From an uncultured Clostridia bacterium (GTDB lineage: Bacteria > Bacillota > Clostridia > Christensenellales > Borkfalkiaceae), in assembly GCA_947631005.1 (NCBI GenBank), contig CANRJR010000004.1, positions 1-64,000 on the forward strand: a DNA stretch of 64,000 nt, read 5' to 3'. This document shows positions 1 to 7,277 of the stretch, piece after piece (the stretch's first letter is position 1; every line of letters begins with the position of its first letter). Both the position numbers and the translations under genes were made by a program. The notes below the pieces were generated by a model. It saw only the letters and a list, made by a program, of their open reading frames with translations. It did no database searches and was not told where the DNA came from.

Positions 1-3
1 CCA

Positions 4-23
4 CCGAGGGGAGAACCCCTCGG
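4..23. other. Strong hairpin at window edge
   Basis: An 8-bp GC-rich stem (CCGAGGGG / CCCCTCGG) closes a 4-base AGAA loop. No T-run follows on either strand, and whatever lies to the left is outside the window. It could belong to a neighbouring gene's 3' end. Confidence 0.4.
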
Positions 24-63
24 CAGCTTAACTTATGCGTTCTCTTTTCCGAGATACAAAATA

Positions 64-110
64 AATCCGAACCAATCGCGGGTTACAATCACCCTTGTTG
101 AGTTCGGATT
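64..110 (-). terminator. Possible terminator downstream of tRNA-Ala(CGC)
   Basis: The inverted repeat AATCCGAAC (64-72) / GTTCGGATT (102-110) lies just past the 3' end of the minus-strand tRNA-Ala. On the minus strand it is followed by TTATTTTG, a weak T-rich tail. The long loop makes this a moderate call. Confidence 0.4.
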
Positions 111-119
111 ATTTTGATT

Positions 120-195
120 TGGTGGAGATAATGGGATTCGAACCCATGGCCTGTACGTTGCGAACGTACCGCTCTACCAACTGAGCCATATCCCC
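120..195 (-). tRNA. tRNA-Ala (anticodon CGC)
   Basis: A full cloverleaf can be drawn on the minus strand with the CCA end encoded. The 7-bp acceptor stem carries the G3:U70 wobble pair that identifies alanine tRNAs. The anticodon stem GTACG/CGTAC encloses the loop TTCGCAA, so the anticodon is CGC, which reads GCG codons. That fits the GC-rich codon use of the window. The gene stands alone on its strand and points left, out of the window. Confidence 0.96.
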
Positions 196-340
196 GTGTT
201 TACGAAACGATTATAGCACAACCGTCAAAAAAAGCAAGCGTTTTCGCTTTGAAATCGTAAATTTTTTTGCTTTTCTTTTCGGAGGACGCAAAGTTGAAGA
301 AATTCGCGCGGGAAATGTTGGAAAGCACGCGCAAAAACGA

Positions 341-369
341 TTGACAAGTCGGTCGGAAGAGAGTACAAT
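341..369 (+). promoter_or_regulatory. Sigma-A promoter of the tRNA-Val / tRNA-Ala unit
   Basis: TTGACA at 341-346, a 17-bp spacer, and TACAAT at 364-369. The tRNA-Val gene begins 12 bases after the -10 box, so transcription starts a few bases before the mature tRNA. Confidence 0.85.
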
Positions 370-380
370 GACAATGGTAT

Positions 381-457
381 GGGGGCATAGCCCAGTTGGT
401 TAGAGCGCATGCTTCACATGCATGAGGTCACAGGTTCGAGCCCTGTTGTCCCCACCA
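381..457 (+). tRNA. tRNA-Val (anticodon CAC)
   Basis: A 77-nt cloverleaf with encoded CCA. The acceptor stem GGGGGCA pairs with TGTCCCC (one G:U). The anticodon stem CATGC/GCATG encloses TTCACAT, giving anticodon CAC for GTG codons. It is first in a two-tRNA unit behind a strong promoter. Confidence 0.96.
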
Positions 458-464
458 TACAAAA

Positions 465-486
465 ACGACCGCCCGACGGCGGTCGT
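465..486 (+). other. Hairpin between two tRNA genes
   Basis: A perfect 9-bp stem ACGACCGCC (465-473) / GGCGGTCGT (478-486) with a CGAC loop sits in the 37-bp gap between tRNA-Val and tRNA-Ala. There is no T-run, so it looks like a spacer or processing hairpin, not a terminator. Confidence 0.5.
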
Positions 487-494
487 AATCAAAT

Positions 495-570
495 GGGGTT
501 ATGGCGCAGTTGGTAGCGCGCTTGAATGGCATTCAAGAGGTCACGAGTTCGAATCTCGTTAGCTCCACCA
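495..570 (+). tRNA. tRNA-Ala (anticodon GGC)
   Basis: A 76-nt cloverleaf with encoded CCA and the G3:U70 alanine identity pair. The anticodon stem CTTGA/TCAAG encloses ATGGCAT, so the anticodon is GGC, and the loop has the A32-U38 pair characteristic of tRNA-Ala(GGC). The base after CCA begins a dispersed repeat cassette that is also found after tmRNA. Confidence 0.96.
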
Positions 571-684
571 TGTCGCCGCAAGGCGCATTTTGCAAAGGGT
601 TGCCGAAAGGCAACCCTTGTGCTTTTTACGCCTGCGCCTCCTTTTCCCGAAAAATCTTGCTTCGCAACATTTTTCGGGAGTCCT
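565..684 (+). repeat. Dispersed repeat cassette, copy 1 (3' of tRNA-Ala GGC)
   Basis: About 120 bp nearly identical to two minus-strand stretches near 15.5-16.0 kb. Similarity begins at the CCACCA end of the tRNA and stops near 684. It contains a 10-bp hairpin with a GAAA loop (597-620, AAGGGTTGCC / GGCAACCCTT) followed by GTGCTTTTTACG, which looks like an intrinsic terminator, and then a second palindrome of 33 nt with outer arms CCCGAAAAAT / ATTTTTCGGG. The distal half seen in the other copies is missing here. Confidence 0.85.
597..630 (+). terminator. Probable intrinsic terminator of the tRNA-Val/Ala unit
   Basis: The stem AAGGGTTGCC / GGCAACCCTT with a GAAA tetraloop is followed by GTGCTTTTTACG. 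It lies inside the repeat cassette, 27 bases past the tRNA-Ala 3' end. The same hairpin follows the tmRNA. Confidence 0.65.
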
Positions 685-819
685 GTTGACGCTTATGGCG
701 TCCCGTTTTTTGGTGGCGAAGTTTCACTCGGAAAGGGGACTGGCTTTTGTCGGTCTTTTTTTCGTGCGACGGATTTATGGCAATCGAAGCGGCTTCAAAC
801 CCATGCTTTACGGCTTCGG
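685..819. other. Intergenic, nothing recognised
   Basis: Non-coding sequence between the repeat cassette and the XRE gene. It has T-rich patches (TTTTTT near 716, TTTTTTT near 759) but I see no clear hairpin or gene. Confidence 0.4.
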
Positions 820-1023
820 TCATTCCCCGTTGATGAGTTCATCTATTGACACTTGAAAAATATCTCCGAGCTTGCGCAACATGTCGATATTCGGTTCTGT
901 TCTGCCTTGTTCCCAATTTGCGTAACAACTTTCCACGACGCCCAATCGGTTCGCCACCTGTTTTTGCGTGAGTTCGCTCTCTCTTCGTATCATCTTCAAA
1001 TTTTGACAAAACAGTTGATCCAT
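820..1023 (-). CDS. Small XRE-family HTH transcriptional regulator
   Basis: A 67-residue protein that is almost entirely one Cro/C1-type helix-turn-helix domain (about residues 8-62): an N-terminal helix, then the helix pair around SELTQKQVANRLGV and a recognition helix around ESCYANWEQGRTEPN. It has no ligand-binding domain, so it is probably a simple DNA-binding repressor or antitoxin-like regulator. It is divergent from a small membrane protein gene, and the 92-bp gap holds a perfect inverted repeat over the neighbour's promoter. I infer that it controls that promoter and perhaps itself. Confidence 0.85.
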   Translation of the reverse strand: MDQLFCQNLKMIRRESELTQKQVANRLGVVESCYANWEQGRTEPNIDMLRKLGDIFQVSIDELINGE

Positions 1024-1042
1024 ACAAAAATTTTATGCAAAA

Positions 1043-1085
1043 CTACACATTTTATCTTGACAATAGACAAAATGTGTAGTAGAAT
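1043..1085 (+). promoter_or_regulatory. Promoter with overlapping operator
   Basis: TTGACA (1057-1062), a 17-bp spacer, and TAGAAT (1080-1085) drive the small membrane gene. A perfect 11-bp inverted repeat, CTACACATTTT (1043-1053) and AAAATGTGTAG (1069-1079), brackets the -35 box and ends one base before the -10 box. Its position fits an operator for the adjacent XRE regulator, which would block RNA polymerase. Confidence 0.8.
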
Positions 1086-1115
1086 GTGAGAAAACACGAT
1101 TCAGGAGGAAGAGAG

Positions 1116-1322
1116 ATGCAAACAGCGGCGAAAATTTTTATGATCCTTGCGTGTATCGCGACGGGGTGGCTTCTGATCCCGCTCTGTTGGACGATCCCCA
1201 TGACGGTGCACTATTTCCATTGCGTACGCGACGGACGTCCTGCGGGCACGGGATTTAAGATCTGCGTTTTGTTGTTCGTCAACTTGATCGCGGGGATCTT
1301 GATGCTCTGCGACGGAAAATAA
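1116..1322 (+). CDS. Small two-helix membrane protein
   Basis: A 68-residue protein starting at the ATG 7 bases after AGGAGG. An in-frame extension to 1086 has no ribosome site. It has two hydrophobic segments (about residues 5-27 and 47-65) joined by a short polar loop containing VRDGRPAGTG. I do not recognise the family. It resembles the small two-helix proteins often controlled by neighbouring XRE regulators. A function in membrane stress or as a toxin partner would be a guess. Confidence 0.75.
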   Translation: MQTAAKIFMILACIATGWLLIPLCWTIPMTVHYFHCVRDGRPAGTGFKICVLLFVNLIAGILMLCDGK

Positions 1323-1364
1323 GCGAGATGGATTTTTTTGCGTTACCATAGTTTCTCACGCGGG

Positions 1365-1386
1365 GGACGGCTGTGCCGTCCTTTTT
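1365..1386 (+). terminator. Intrinsic terminator after the small membrane gene
   Basis: Stem GGACGGC (1365-1371), loop TGT, GCCGTCC (1375-1381), then TTTTT. Outer bases CACGC/GCGTG can extend the pairing. Confidence 0.8.
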
Positions 1387-1434
1387 GCGTGGAAAGCCGT
1401 GAGGCGGGACGCGCAAGATAGGCGGGTAAAAAAA

Positions 1435-1498
1435 TTGACACGAAGTTATGCGTAAGATACGATAAGCGATTGACAACGCGGGGCAAATCATGTATAAT
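1435..1498 (+). promoter_or_regulatory. Tandem promoters of rny
   Basis: The upstream promoter has TTGACA (1435-1440), 17 bp, TACGAT (1458-1463). The downstream one has TTGACA (1470-1475), 17 bp, TATAAT (1493-1498). Both have ideal spacing, 35 bp apart, and transcribe RNase Y. Confidence 0.85.
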
Positions 1499-1574
1499 AA
1501 CACACGGAGGATGGCGACGTATGCCCTGCGCACACGTCGGCGTTCCCAAAAAAACAGAATGTAGGAGGCTAATC

Positions 1575-3191
1575 ATGCACAACACGATCGGCCTACTCCT
1601 TGCGATGAATAGCGGTCTTGCGATCGGATTGATCATCGGAGCACTTGTCGTCGGTGCGGCGATCGCCGCGCTCGCGACGTGGCTCATTCTACAATATGTT
1701 TCCAAAAAGAAATCGGAAAAAAAGCTCGACGACACGTCGAAACGGGTGGACGAGATGCTCGCCAATGCGGAAGCGCAGTGCAAGCAACTCAAAAAGGAAG
1801 CGATATTAGAATCGAAGGAGCAGGAGCTCAAACGCAGAAACGAATTCGAACAGGAGATGAAAGAGAAGCGCGCCGAACAGCAGCGCATCGAATCCCGTCT
1901 CAACCGTCAGGAAGATCTTCTCGAAAAGAGGGAGACGGAGATCTCCCGTAAGGAACAGTCCCTCGAAGCGCAGAAGAACAATCTGCAAAAACGCGCGGAG
2001 GAAGTGCAAAAGACGCAGGAGCAGGTCTCCCGCCAGCACGAACTCATGGTCGCGGAATTGGAGCGGGTCGCCCAGCTCACCAAGGAAGAGGCGAAAAAAC
2101 AACTCACCGACGAGATCCTCGACGAGACCCGCCGCGACCTTGCGGTGCAGGTCCGCAACCTCGAACAACAGGCGAAAGACGAAGCCGAACTCAACGCGAA
2201 GAACATTATTTCGCTCGCGATCCAGCGTTGCGCTTCCGACCACGCCTCGGAGACGACCGTCTCGGTCGTGCCGCTTCCCAACGACGACATGAAAGCGCGC
2301 ATCATCGGGCGCGAGGGCAGGAACATCCGCGCCATCGAGAACGCGACGGGCATCGAGCTCATCATCGACGATACGCCCGAAGTTGTGATCCTTTCGGGGT
2401 TCGACCCCGTGCGCCGCGAAATCGCGCGGCTCACCCTCGAGCGGTTGATCGCAGACGGGCGCATTCATCCCGCCCGCATCGAGGAGACCGTCGAAAAGGT
2501 CACCAAAGAACTCGACCAGCAGATCAAGGCGGCGGGCGAGAACGCAATGTTCGAGGTGGGCATCTTCGGGCTTCATCCCGAGATCATCAAGCTCATCGGC
2601 AGACTGAAATTCCGCACGAGCTACGGGCAGAACGTGTACCGCCATTCCATCGAAGTGGCGCAGCTCGCGGGGCTCATGGCGCAGGAACTCGGGCTCGACG
2701 TCAACTTTGCCAAGCGCGCGGGACTTCTGCACGACATCGGCAAGGCGGTCGACCACGAGCAGGAGGGCACGCATATCCAGATCGGCGCGGACCTTGCGAA
2801 GAAGTACAAGGAAAACGCGATGATCGTCAACGCCATCATGGCGCACCACGGCGACGTAGAACCCAAGACCATCGAAGCCGTGCTCGTGCAGGCGGCGGAC
2901 GCCGTTTCGGGCGCGCGTCCCGGGGCGAGAAGAGAGACGGGGAGCAACTACGTCAAACGTCTCGAACGCCTCGAAGAGATCGCGTCGGGGTTCGCGGGCG
3001 TCGACAAGAGCTACGCGATCCAGGCGGGCAGAGAGGTACGCGTCATCGTAAAACCCGACCAGGTGGACGACGCCAAGGCACTCTTCCTCGCAAAGGACAT
3101 CGCCAAGAAGATCGAGAGCGAGCTCGAATACCCCGGGCAGATCAAGGTCAACGTCATTCGGGAATTCCGCAGTGTGGAATACGCGAAGTAA
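1575..3191 (+). CDS. rny: Ribonuclease Y
   Basis: A membrane-anchored endoribonuclease that starts bulk mRNA decay in Firmicutes. The 538-residue protein has an N-terminal membrane helix (about 13-38), a long charged coiled coil (40-200, rich in E/K/Q), a KH RNA-binding domain from about residue 236 ([11 protein letters not shown]), and an HD phosphohydrolase domain (His in [12 protein letters not shown] near 357, HD of [12 protein letters not shown] near 385, MAHHGD). The length is usual for the family, about 520 residues. I start at the ATG 6 bases after AGGAGG; the open frame upstream to 1470 is non-coding leader containing the promoter. Confidence 0.97.
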   Translation: MHNTIGLLLAMNSGLAIGLIIGALVVGAAIAALATWLILQYVSKKKSEKKLDDTSKRVDEMLANAEAQCKQLKKEAILESKEQELKRRNEFEQEMKEKRAEQQRIESRLNRQEDLLEKRETEISRKEQSLEAQKNNLQKRAEEVQKTQEQVSRQHELMVAELERVAQLTKEEAKKQLTDEILDETRRDLAVQVRNLEQQAKDEAELNAKNIISLAIQRCASDHASETTVSVVPLPNDDMKARIIGREGRNIRAIENATGIELIIDDTPEVVILSGFDPVRREIARLTLERLIADGRIHPARIEETVEKVTKELDQQIKAAGENAMFEVGIFGLHPEIIKLIGRLKFRTSYGQNVYRHSIEVAQLAGLMAQELGLDVNFAKRAGLLHDIGKAVDHEQEGTHIQIGADLAKKYKENAMIVNAIMAHHGDVEPKTIEAVLVQAADAVSGARPGARRETGSNYVKRLERLEEIASGFAGVDKSYAIQAGREVRVIVKPDQVDDAKALFLAKDIAKKIESELEYPGQIKVNVIREFRSVEYAK

Positions 3192-3211
3192 AAACTTTCA
3201 AAATACGTTTG

Positions 3212-3237
3212 AAAAACGCCGCTCTGCGGCGTTTTTT
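3212..3237 (+). terminator. Intrinsic terminator of rny
   Basis: Stem ACGCCGC (3216-3222), loop TCT, GCGGCGT (3226-3232), running into six T's. A-rich bases on the left allow extended pairing. Confidence 0.9.
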
Positions 3238-3266
3238 CGTTGGAAAGGAGACAGGTAGGGAGGGGG

Positions 3267-3293
3267 ACGGCGAAGCGGCGCGGCGCATATGAT
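3267..3293 (+). promoter_or_regulatory. Possible sporulation (sigma-K-like) promoter
   Basis: AC at 3267-3268, a 17-bp spacer, and CATATGAT at 3286-3293 fit the sigma-K pattern AC-N16/17-CATANNNT known from Bacillus. There is no good sigma-A promoter in front of the Cys-rich gene. The motif is short, so this is tentative. Confidence 0.35.
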
Positions 3294-3334
3294 GGAATGA
3301 CGGCTCATGCCGATAAATACTACGGAGGTCAGGT

Positions 3335-3796
3335 ATGTGTAATTCCTGCAATTCATGCGGAAACCGCGGTTGCGGCTGTCCGTTCTTCAACAATCTCGCC
3401 CGCGCGATCGAAAATCTCTTCGACACCCAACCCTATTGCAACGGTTGCGGCTGTAACGGCAACGGAAACAACGGGTGCGGATGCGGCTGTAACGGGAACG
3501 GGAATACCAGAAATGGGAACAACGGCTGCGGTTGCAATGGGAACGGCAACGGAAACAACGGGTGCGGATGCGGCTGTAACGGGAACGGGAATACCAGAAA
3601 TGGGAACAACGGCTGCGGTTGCAACGGAAACGGCAACGGAAACAACGGGTGCGGATGCAACGGCAACGGCACGTTCTTTTTCAACGATTTGAGCGCGTAC
3701 ACGGCGTGCGGCGAATACGATTGCTATTACGCCCGCCAATACGCGCTTTATCCTTTCAACACTACGAACGGAATCTGCTCGTGCTGTAACAACTGA
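3335..3796 (+). CDS. Cys/Gly/Asn-rich repeat protein, possibly a spore-coat component
   Basis: 153 residues, starting 5 bases after GGAGGT. The N-terminus has clustered cysteines (CNSCNSCGNRGCGC). The middle (about residues 38-110) is a low-complexity array of GCGCNGNGN-type units, encoded by two 87-bp tandem copies plus part of a third. The C-terminus (LSAYTACGEYDCYYARQY) is aromatic and ends in CSCCNN. There is no signal peptide. Such Cys-rich, cross-linkable proteins are typical of spore coats in clostridia, and a sigma-K-like promoter precedes it, but I cannot assign a family. The gene sits alone between rny and a TetR-type regulator. Confidence 0.8.
   Translation: MCNSCNSCGNRGCGCPFFNNLARAIENLFDTQPYCNGCGCNGNGNNGCGCGCNGNGNTRNGNNGCGCNGNGNGNNGCGCGCNGNGNTRNGNNGCGCNGNGNGNNGCGCNGNGTFFFNDLSAYTACGEYDCYYARQYALYPFNTTNGICSCCNN
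3466..3658 (+). repeat. 87-bp in-frame tandem repeat
   Basis: Copies at 3466-3552 and 3553-3639 are nearly identical, with a third partial copy from 3640. Each encodes 29 residues of Gly/Asn/Cys with one TRNG interruption. A multiple of three keeps the frame, so copy number can change without breaking the gene. Confidence 0.9.
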
Positions 3797-3849
3797 ATGA
3801 AAAAGGCGGGTCTCCGCGCCCGCGCGGGTCGCCGCAACAAACAGATAAG

Positions 3850-3882
3850 AAAACAGCGAGGAATTCTCCCCGCTGTTTTTTA
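3850..3882. terminator. Bidirectional terminator
   Basis: AAAACAGCG (3850-3858) pairs with CGCTGTTTT (3871-3879), with inner pairing around GAATTC. The A-run on one side and T-run on the other let it end both the Cys-rich gene and the converging TetR gene, whose stop codon lies in it. Confidence 0.8.
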
Positions 3883-4470
3883 TAGTAACGGTGCTTTCAT
3901 GGTGGGGCGGACGCAAACGGAGATGACTTCGCAGAGGAAGAGAATGTCGTCCTCGCACCCGCGCTTTACCCATTCCATGGTAATGGCGGTGACGCCGCTG
4001 ATGAAGTAGTGCGACATATATTCCACGATTTTTTTATCCGTCACGCCGTTTTTCGCATAGATCGGGACAAAGACGTTCTCGATGAGCCGTTCGTCCATTT
4101 CGCCGATCTGAAATGCGCCCGAATTGTTGTAGACTTCGTATAGCCGCTTATTCTGTTTGATGAACGAAAGATACGGCACGAGGTACTGCGGGGAGATGAA
4201 GATGAGCTCGTCCGCCGACATTTTGGAGAAGTCGGTTTTGATCGCGCCGCCGAACGAGGCGAAAAATTCCGAAACGGCGCGCTCCTGCGTTTCCTTTAAG
4301 AGGTCGTACAAATTCTCGTAATGCGCGTAAAAGGTGGAGCGGTTGACGCCCGCCTTTTCGCATACATCCATAATGGAAATATCCTTAAAATCTTTATGTT
4401 CGAGAAGCAGGACGAGCGCGTCGTCCATCTTCGCCGCGGTATTGCGGAATTTCGCTTGGGACTTGTTCAT
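3880..4470 (-). CDS. TetR/AcrR-family transcriptional regulator
   Basis: A 196-residue protein with an N-terminal TetR DNA-binding domain (helix-turn-helix ISIMDVCEKAGVNRSTFYAHYENLYDLL, about residues 27-55) and a C-terminal all-helical ligand-binding or dimer domain ending in the TetR_C_7-like stretch VEYMSHYFISGVTAITMEWVKRG. I start at the ATG at 4470, which follows GGAGGA; an in-frame ATG 15 codons upstream has no ribosome site. It is divergent from a double ABC exporter operon, so it most likely represses that operon in response to an exported compound. Confidence 0.9.
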   Translation of the reverse strand: MNKSQAKFRNTAAKMDDALVLLLEHKDFKDISIMDVCEKAGVNRSTFYAHYENLYDLLKETQERAVSEFFASFGGAIKTDFSKMSADELIFISPQYLVPYLSFIKQNKRLYEVYNNSGAFQIGEMDERLIENVFVPIYAKNGVTDKKIVEYMSHYFISGVTAITMEWVKRGCEDDILFLCEVISVCVRPTMKAPLL

Positions 4471-4552
4471 ACTTTCCTCCGCGTTTATGATAGCACAACC
4501 TCGGAAATTTCGCAACCATAAAACGATGTTTGTCTGTTTCTGCGAGAGAAAT

Positions 4553-4617
4553 CTTTTCAGAAACCGACATTTTTTGGGATTTATGTTGTGGTGTTCGTTT
4601 CTGAAAAGTTTTACAAT
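4553..4617 (+). promoter_or_regulatory. Operator-like inverted repeat and -10 box ahead of the ABC operon
   Basis: A perfect 12-bp inverted repeat, CTTTTCAGAAAC (4553-4564) and GTTTCTGAAAAG (4597-4608), lies in the gap between the TetR gene and the ABC genes. The right arm ends just before TACAAT (4612-4617), so a bound repressor would cover the promoter. The -35 region is poor (TGGTGT). A further GTTTCTG half-site lies near 4536. Confidence 0.65.
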
Positions 4618-4643
4618 AGACCCAATGAAACAAGGAGGCGGCT

Positions 4644-5543
4644 ATGAACGCGATCGAAATCCAAGACCTCACGAAGAGTTTCCGCGGAATGTACGCGCTC
4701 GACGGCTTGAATATGACCGTGCCGCAGGGCGCGATCTACGGCTTTATCGGCGAGAACGGAAGCGGAAAATCAACGACCGAAAAGTGTATCTGCGGGCATC
4801 TTGTTCCCGATAGGGGTCAAATCACGCTGTTCGGCAAGCCCTATACCGACGCGGGCGTGCGGGCGAAAGTGGGCGCGCTCATCGAAAATACGGGGTGCTT
4901 TCCCGCGTCGAGCGTGTACAGTAACCTCATGATGCAGGCGATCAATCTCGGCATAAAAGATAGGGCGGGCGAAATTCAACGGGTACTTAAAATTGTACGC
5001 ATGGAGGACAACGCGCGCTTAACGTTCAAGAAGTGTTCGCTCGGCATGAAACAGCGGATCGGCATTGCCATGGCACTTTTGGGCGACCCCGCGCTTCTCA
5101 TTCTCGACGAGCCCATCAACGGGCTGGATACCGACGGCATGCGGCTCATGCGGGAAATCCTCGTGGACATCACGAAAAACTACGGCTGTACCGTCCTCAT
5201 CTCTTCGCATATTCTCGGGGAGCTTGAAAAAATCGCCACCCATTACGGCATTCTCCGTCAGGGAAAGATGATCAAAGAGATCGCCGCCTCCGAAATGGAA
5301 AGCCGCTCACAGGTCTATGTTTCCCTGAAAACGGGGGACGACAAAGCCGCCTATGACCTCTTATGGCGCGTCGGGTGCAACGTCAGGTTCGAGGAGGGCG
5401 AGCTTCGCGTCTACGACCTCGACGACACGGCAAGGCTCTCCGCCTATCTTCTGCAAAACGGTTTCGCTCCGCGCGAGCTCAAAAAGCACAAGATCGGTCT
5501 CGAAGAGTATTATGTCTCTCTCATGAGCAAGGAGGCGGTATAA
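4644..5543 (+). CDS. ABC transporter ATP-binding protein (BcrA/CcmA-like)
   Basis: A 299-residue ATPase of an antibiotic- or lantibiotic-type exporter. It has Walker A (GENGSGKSTT, about 36-45), the signature region CSLGMKQR (131-138), Walker B LLILDEPINGLD (about 150-161) and the H-loop after LISSHILGELEKIATHYG. A C-terminal extension of about 90 residues is typical of this subfamily. The signature has LGMKQR in place of LSGGQ, as in bacitracin/lantibiotic ATPases. Its ribosome site AGGAGG is 7 bases upstream. It is the first gene of a four-gene operon, and the next gene is its permease, one base after the stop. Confidence 0.92.
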   Translation: MNAIEIQDLTKSFRGMYALDGLNMTVPQGAIYGFIGENGSGKSTTEKCICGHLVPDRGQITLFGKPYTDAGVRAKVGALIENTGCFPASSVYSNLMMQAINLGIKDRAGEIQRVLKIVRMEDNARLTFKKCSLGMKQRIGIAMALLGDPALLILDEPINGLDTDGMRLMREILVDITKNYGCTVLISSHILGELEKIATHYGILRQGKMIKEIAASEMESRSQVYVSLKTGDDKAAYDLLWRVGCNVRFEEGELRVYDLDDTARLSAYLLQNGFAPRELKKHKIGLEEYYVSLMSKEAV

Positions 5544-5544
5544 C

Positions 5545-6366
5545 ATGGAACACGCAAACCCGTTACAATTCGAGAAACCGAGCTTTTTTGAACGGCTCAA
5601 AGGGATGCTCGGCGTAGACTTTTATCGCCTGTTCCATACGCCGCTGTTCTACATCTTTCTTGCGGTCGCGGCGATCATTCCCGCGCTCGTCTCGATGGGC
5701 GCGACGATGGGCGAGAGCGAAACGGCGGGCATGTTCACGAACGCTTGGCAGATCGTTGCCGCGGACAGTCCGCTGTATATCGTTCACGACATGGGCGAGT
5801 ACGCCAACATGAACATGGTGTTTATCTTCGGCGGCATTATGGTGTCCATCTTCATCGGACATGACTATGCAAGCGGGTACGTCAAACAGCTCTTCACCAC
5901 CCACGCCAAGAAAGAGGACTATATGATCTCAAAGACGCTCGCCGCGGCGTTCTCGATGGCGTGTATGTGCGGAACATATTTTATCGGGGGGACGATCTCG
6001 GGGGCGACCACGGGACTTCCGTTTACGGTGAGCGCGGGTTCTCTCCTTTGCGCGATCCTCGGCAAAGTTATTATGAGCCTCGGCTGGGCGAGCCTCTACA
6101 CCTTTATCAATGTCATCTTCCGCAGGAAGTTCGGCATCTCCATTGCCCTCTGCTTTGTGCTCGGCACGGGCATTCCCGTCATCGGGGCGGCGGCACTTCT
6201 TGGCAACACGGCGGCTCTCAACATCTTCCTCTACGGTTCATCGGTGCAGGCGTGCCTCTCCGCAAACTTTGCGTCCGTCCTCGTGTGCCTTGCATGCTCA
6301 TGTGTATGGGCGGTCATCTATAACGCCCTCGGCGCGGTGATCTTATATCATCGCGATGTGTATTGA
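5545..6366 (+). CDS. ABC-2-type transporter permease
   Basis: A 273-residue membrane protein with an amphipathic cytoplasmic start (SFFERLKGMLGVDFYRLFHT) and about six membrane helices: one N-terminal, a large extracytoplasmic loop (GESETAGMFTNAWQ...), and five more. FIGHDYASGYVKQLFTTHAKKEDYMISKTLAA is the coupling-helix region usual in ABC-2 permeases next to BcrA-type ATPases. It pairs with the ATPase just upstream and is translated from a ribosome site inside that gene's end. Substrate unknown; export of a peptide or drug is the family norm. Confidence 0.88.
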   Translation: MEHANPLQFEKPSFFERLKGMLGVDFYRLFHTPLFYIFLAVAAIIPALVSMGATMGESETAGMFTNAWQIVAADSPLYIVHDMGEYANMNMVFIFGGIMVSIFIGHDYASGYVKQLFTTHAKKEDYMISKTLAAAFSMACMCGTYFIGGTISGATTGLPFTVSAGSLLCAILGKVIMSLGWASLYTFINVIFRRKFGISIALCFVLGTGIPVIGAAALLGNTAALNIFLYGSSVQACLSANFASVLVCLACSCVWAVIYNALGAVILYHRDVY

Positions 6367-6374
6367 GGTGAAAT

Positions 6375-7277
6375 ATGAACGCGATCGAAATCGGAAATCT
6401 GACCAAGACGTTCGGGGAAAAACGCGCTGTGGACGGGCTCTCGATGACCGTCCCAGAGGGCGCGATCTACGGCTTCATCGGCGAGAACGGAAGCGGCAAA
6501 TCGACGACCGAAAAGCTCATTTGCGGCTTGCTTCAACCGAGCGGCGGCGAGATCAAACTGTGGGGCAAAGACCATAAAAATCAAGACGTCCGCGCGAAGA
6601 TCGGCGTTCTCATCGAAGCTCCCGGCTGCTTTCCCAATTACACCGTTTGGAACAATATGAAACTGCAAGCCGCGAACCTGGGGCTCAAAAACGCGAACGA
6701 AGAAATACGGCGCGTTCTGCACCTCGTCCGCATGGACGGCGCGGCTTCGAACAAGTTCAAGAACTGCTCGCTCGGCATGAAACAGCGGATAGGAATTGCC
6801 TTTGCCTTGCTCGGGAATCCTCAACTTCTCGTGCTCGACGAGCCCATCAACGGCTTGGACGCCGACGGCATGCGCATCATGCGGGAAATTTTGACCGACC
6901 TTTCAAAGCGCGGCACGACCGTCCTCATCTCCTCGCATCTCTTGGGCGAGCTCGAAAAAATCGCCACCCATTATGGCATTCTTCGCGGCGGCAAGATGCT
7001 CAAAGAGATGACCGCCGAAGAGCTCAACGCCGACTGTCCGACCTATGTCGCCCTCAAAACGGACGACGCCGAAACGGCGCGAGAGGTTTTGGAGCGGGCG
7101 TTCGGACGGGCGGAGATCGACGGACAGACGGGCGAGATCCGCGTCTATAATGCAAACGCGGAAGAGGTCGCAAAATATCTGTACGGAAACTTCGGGATCG
7201 CCGTGAGCGAGATCCGCACGGCAAAGATCAGTCTCGAAGAATACTATATCAATCTCATGGGGGAGGGGAAGAAATGA
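6375..7277 (+). CDS. ABC transporter ATP-binding protein, second copy
   Basis: 300 residues, clearly a paralogue of the ATPase at 4644: the same start (MNAIEI..LTK), the same Walker A GENGSGKSTT, the same CSLGMKQRIGIA signature and the same LDEPINGLD Walker B. The two probably arose by duplication of an ATPase/permease pair and then diverged, most clearly in the C-terminal 90 residues. It starts 8 bases after the first permease, behind GAGGTG, and overlaps the second permease by 4 bp (ATGA), so they are translationally coupled. Confidence 0.92.
   Translation: MNAIEIGNLTKTFGEKRAVDGLSMTVPEGAIYGFIGENGSGKSTTEKLICGLLQPSGGEIKLWGKDHKNQDVRAKIGVLIEAPGCFPNYTVWNNMKLQAANLGLKNANEEIRRVLHLVRMDGAASNKFKNCSLGMKQRIGIAFALLGNPQLLVLDEPINGLDADGMRIMREILTDLSKRGTTVLISSHLLGELEKIATHYGILRGGKMLKEMTAEELNADCPTYVALKTDDAETAREVLERAFGRAEIDGQTGEIRVYNANAEEVAKYLYGNFGIAVSEIRTAKISLEEYYINLMGEGKK

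Noticed and set aside
501..856. Short plus-strand open frames over tRNA-Ala and the repeat cassette
   Set aside because: They translate the tRNA and repeat sequence and have no ribosome sites.
3466..3658. CRISPR array
   Set aside because: The repeats are contiguous 87-bp coding repeats with no unique spacers; no array was seen elsewhere in the window either.
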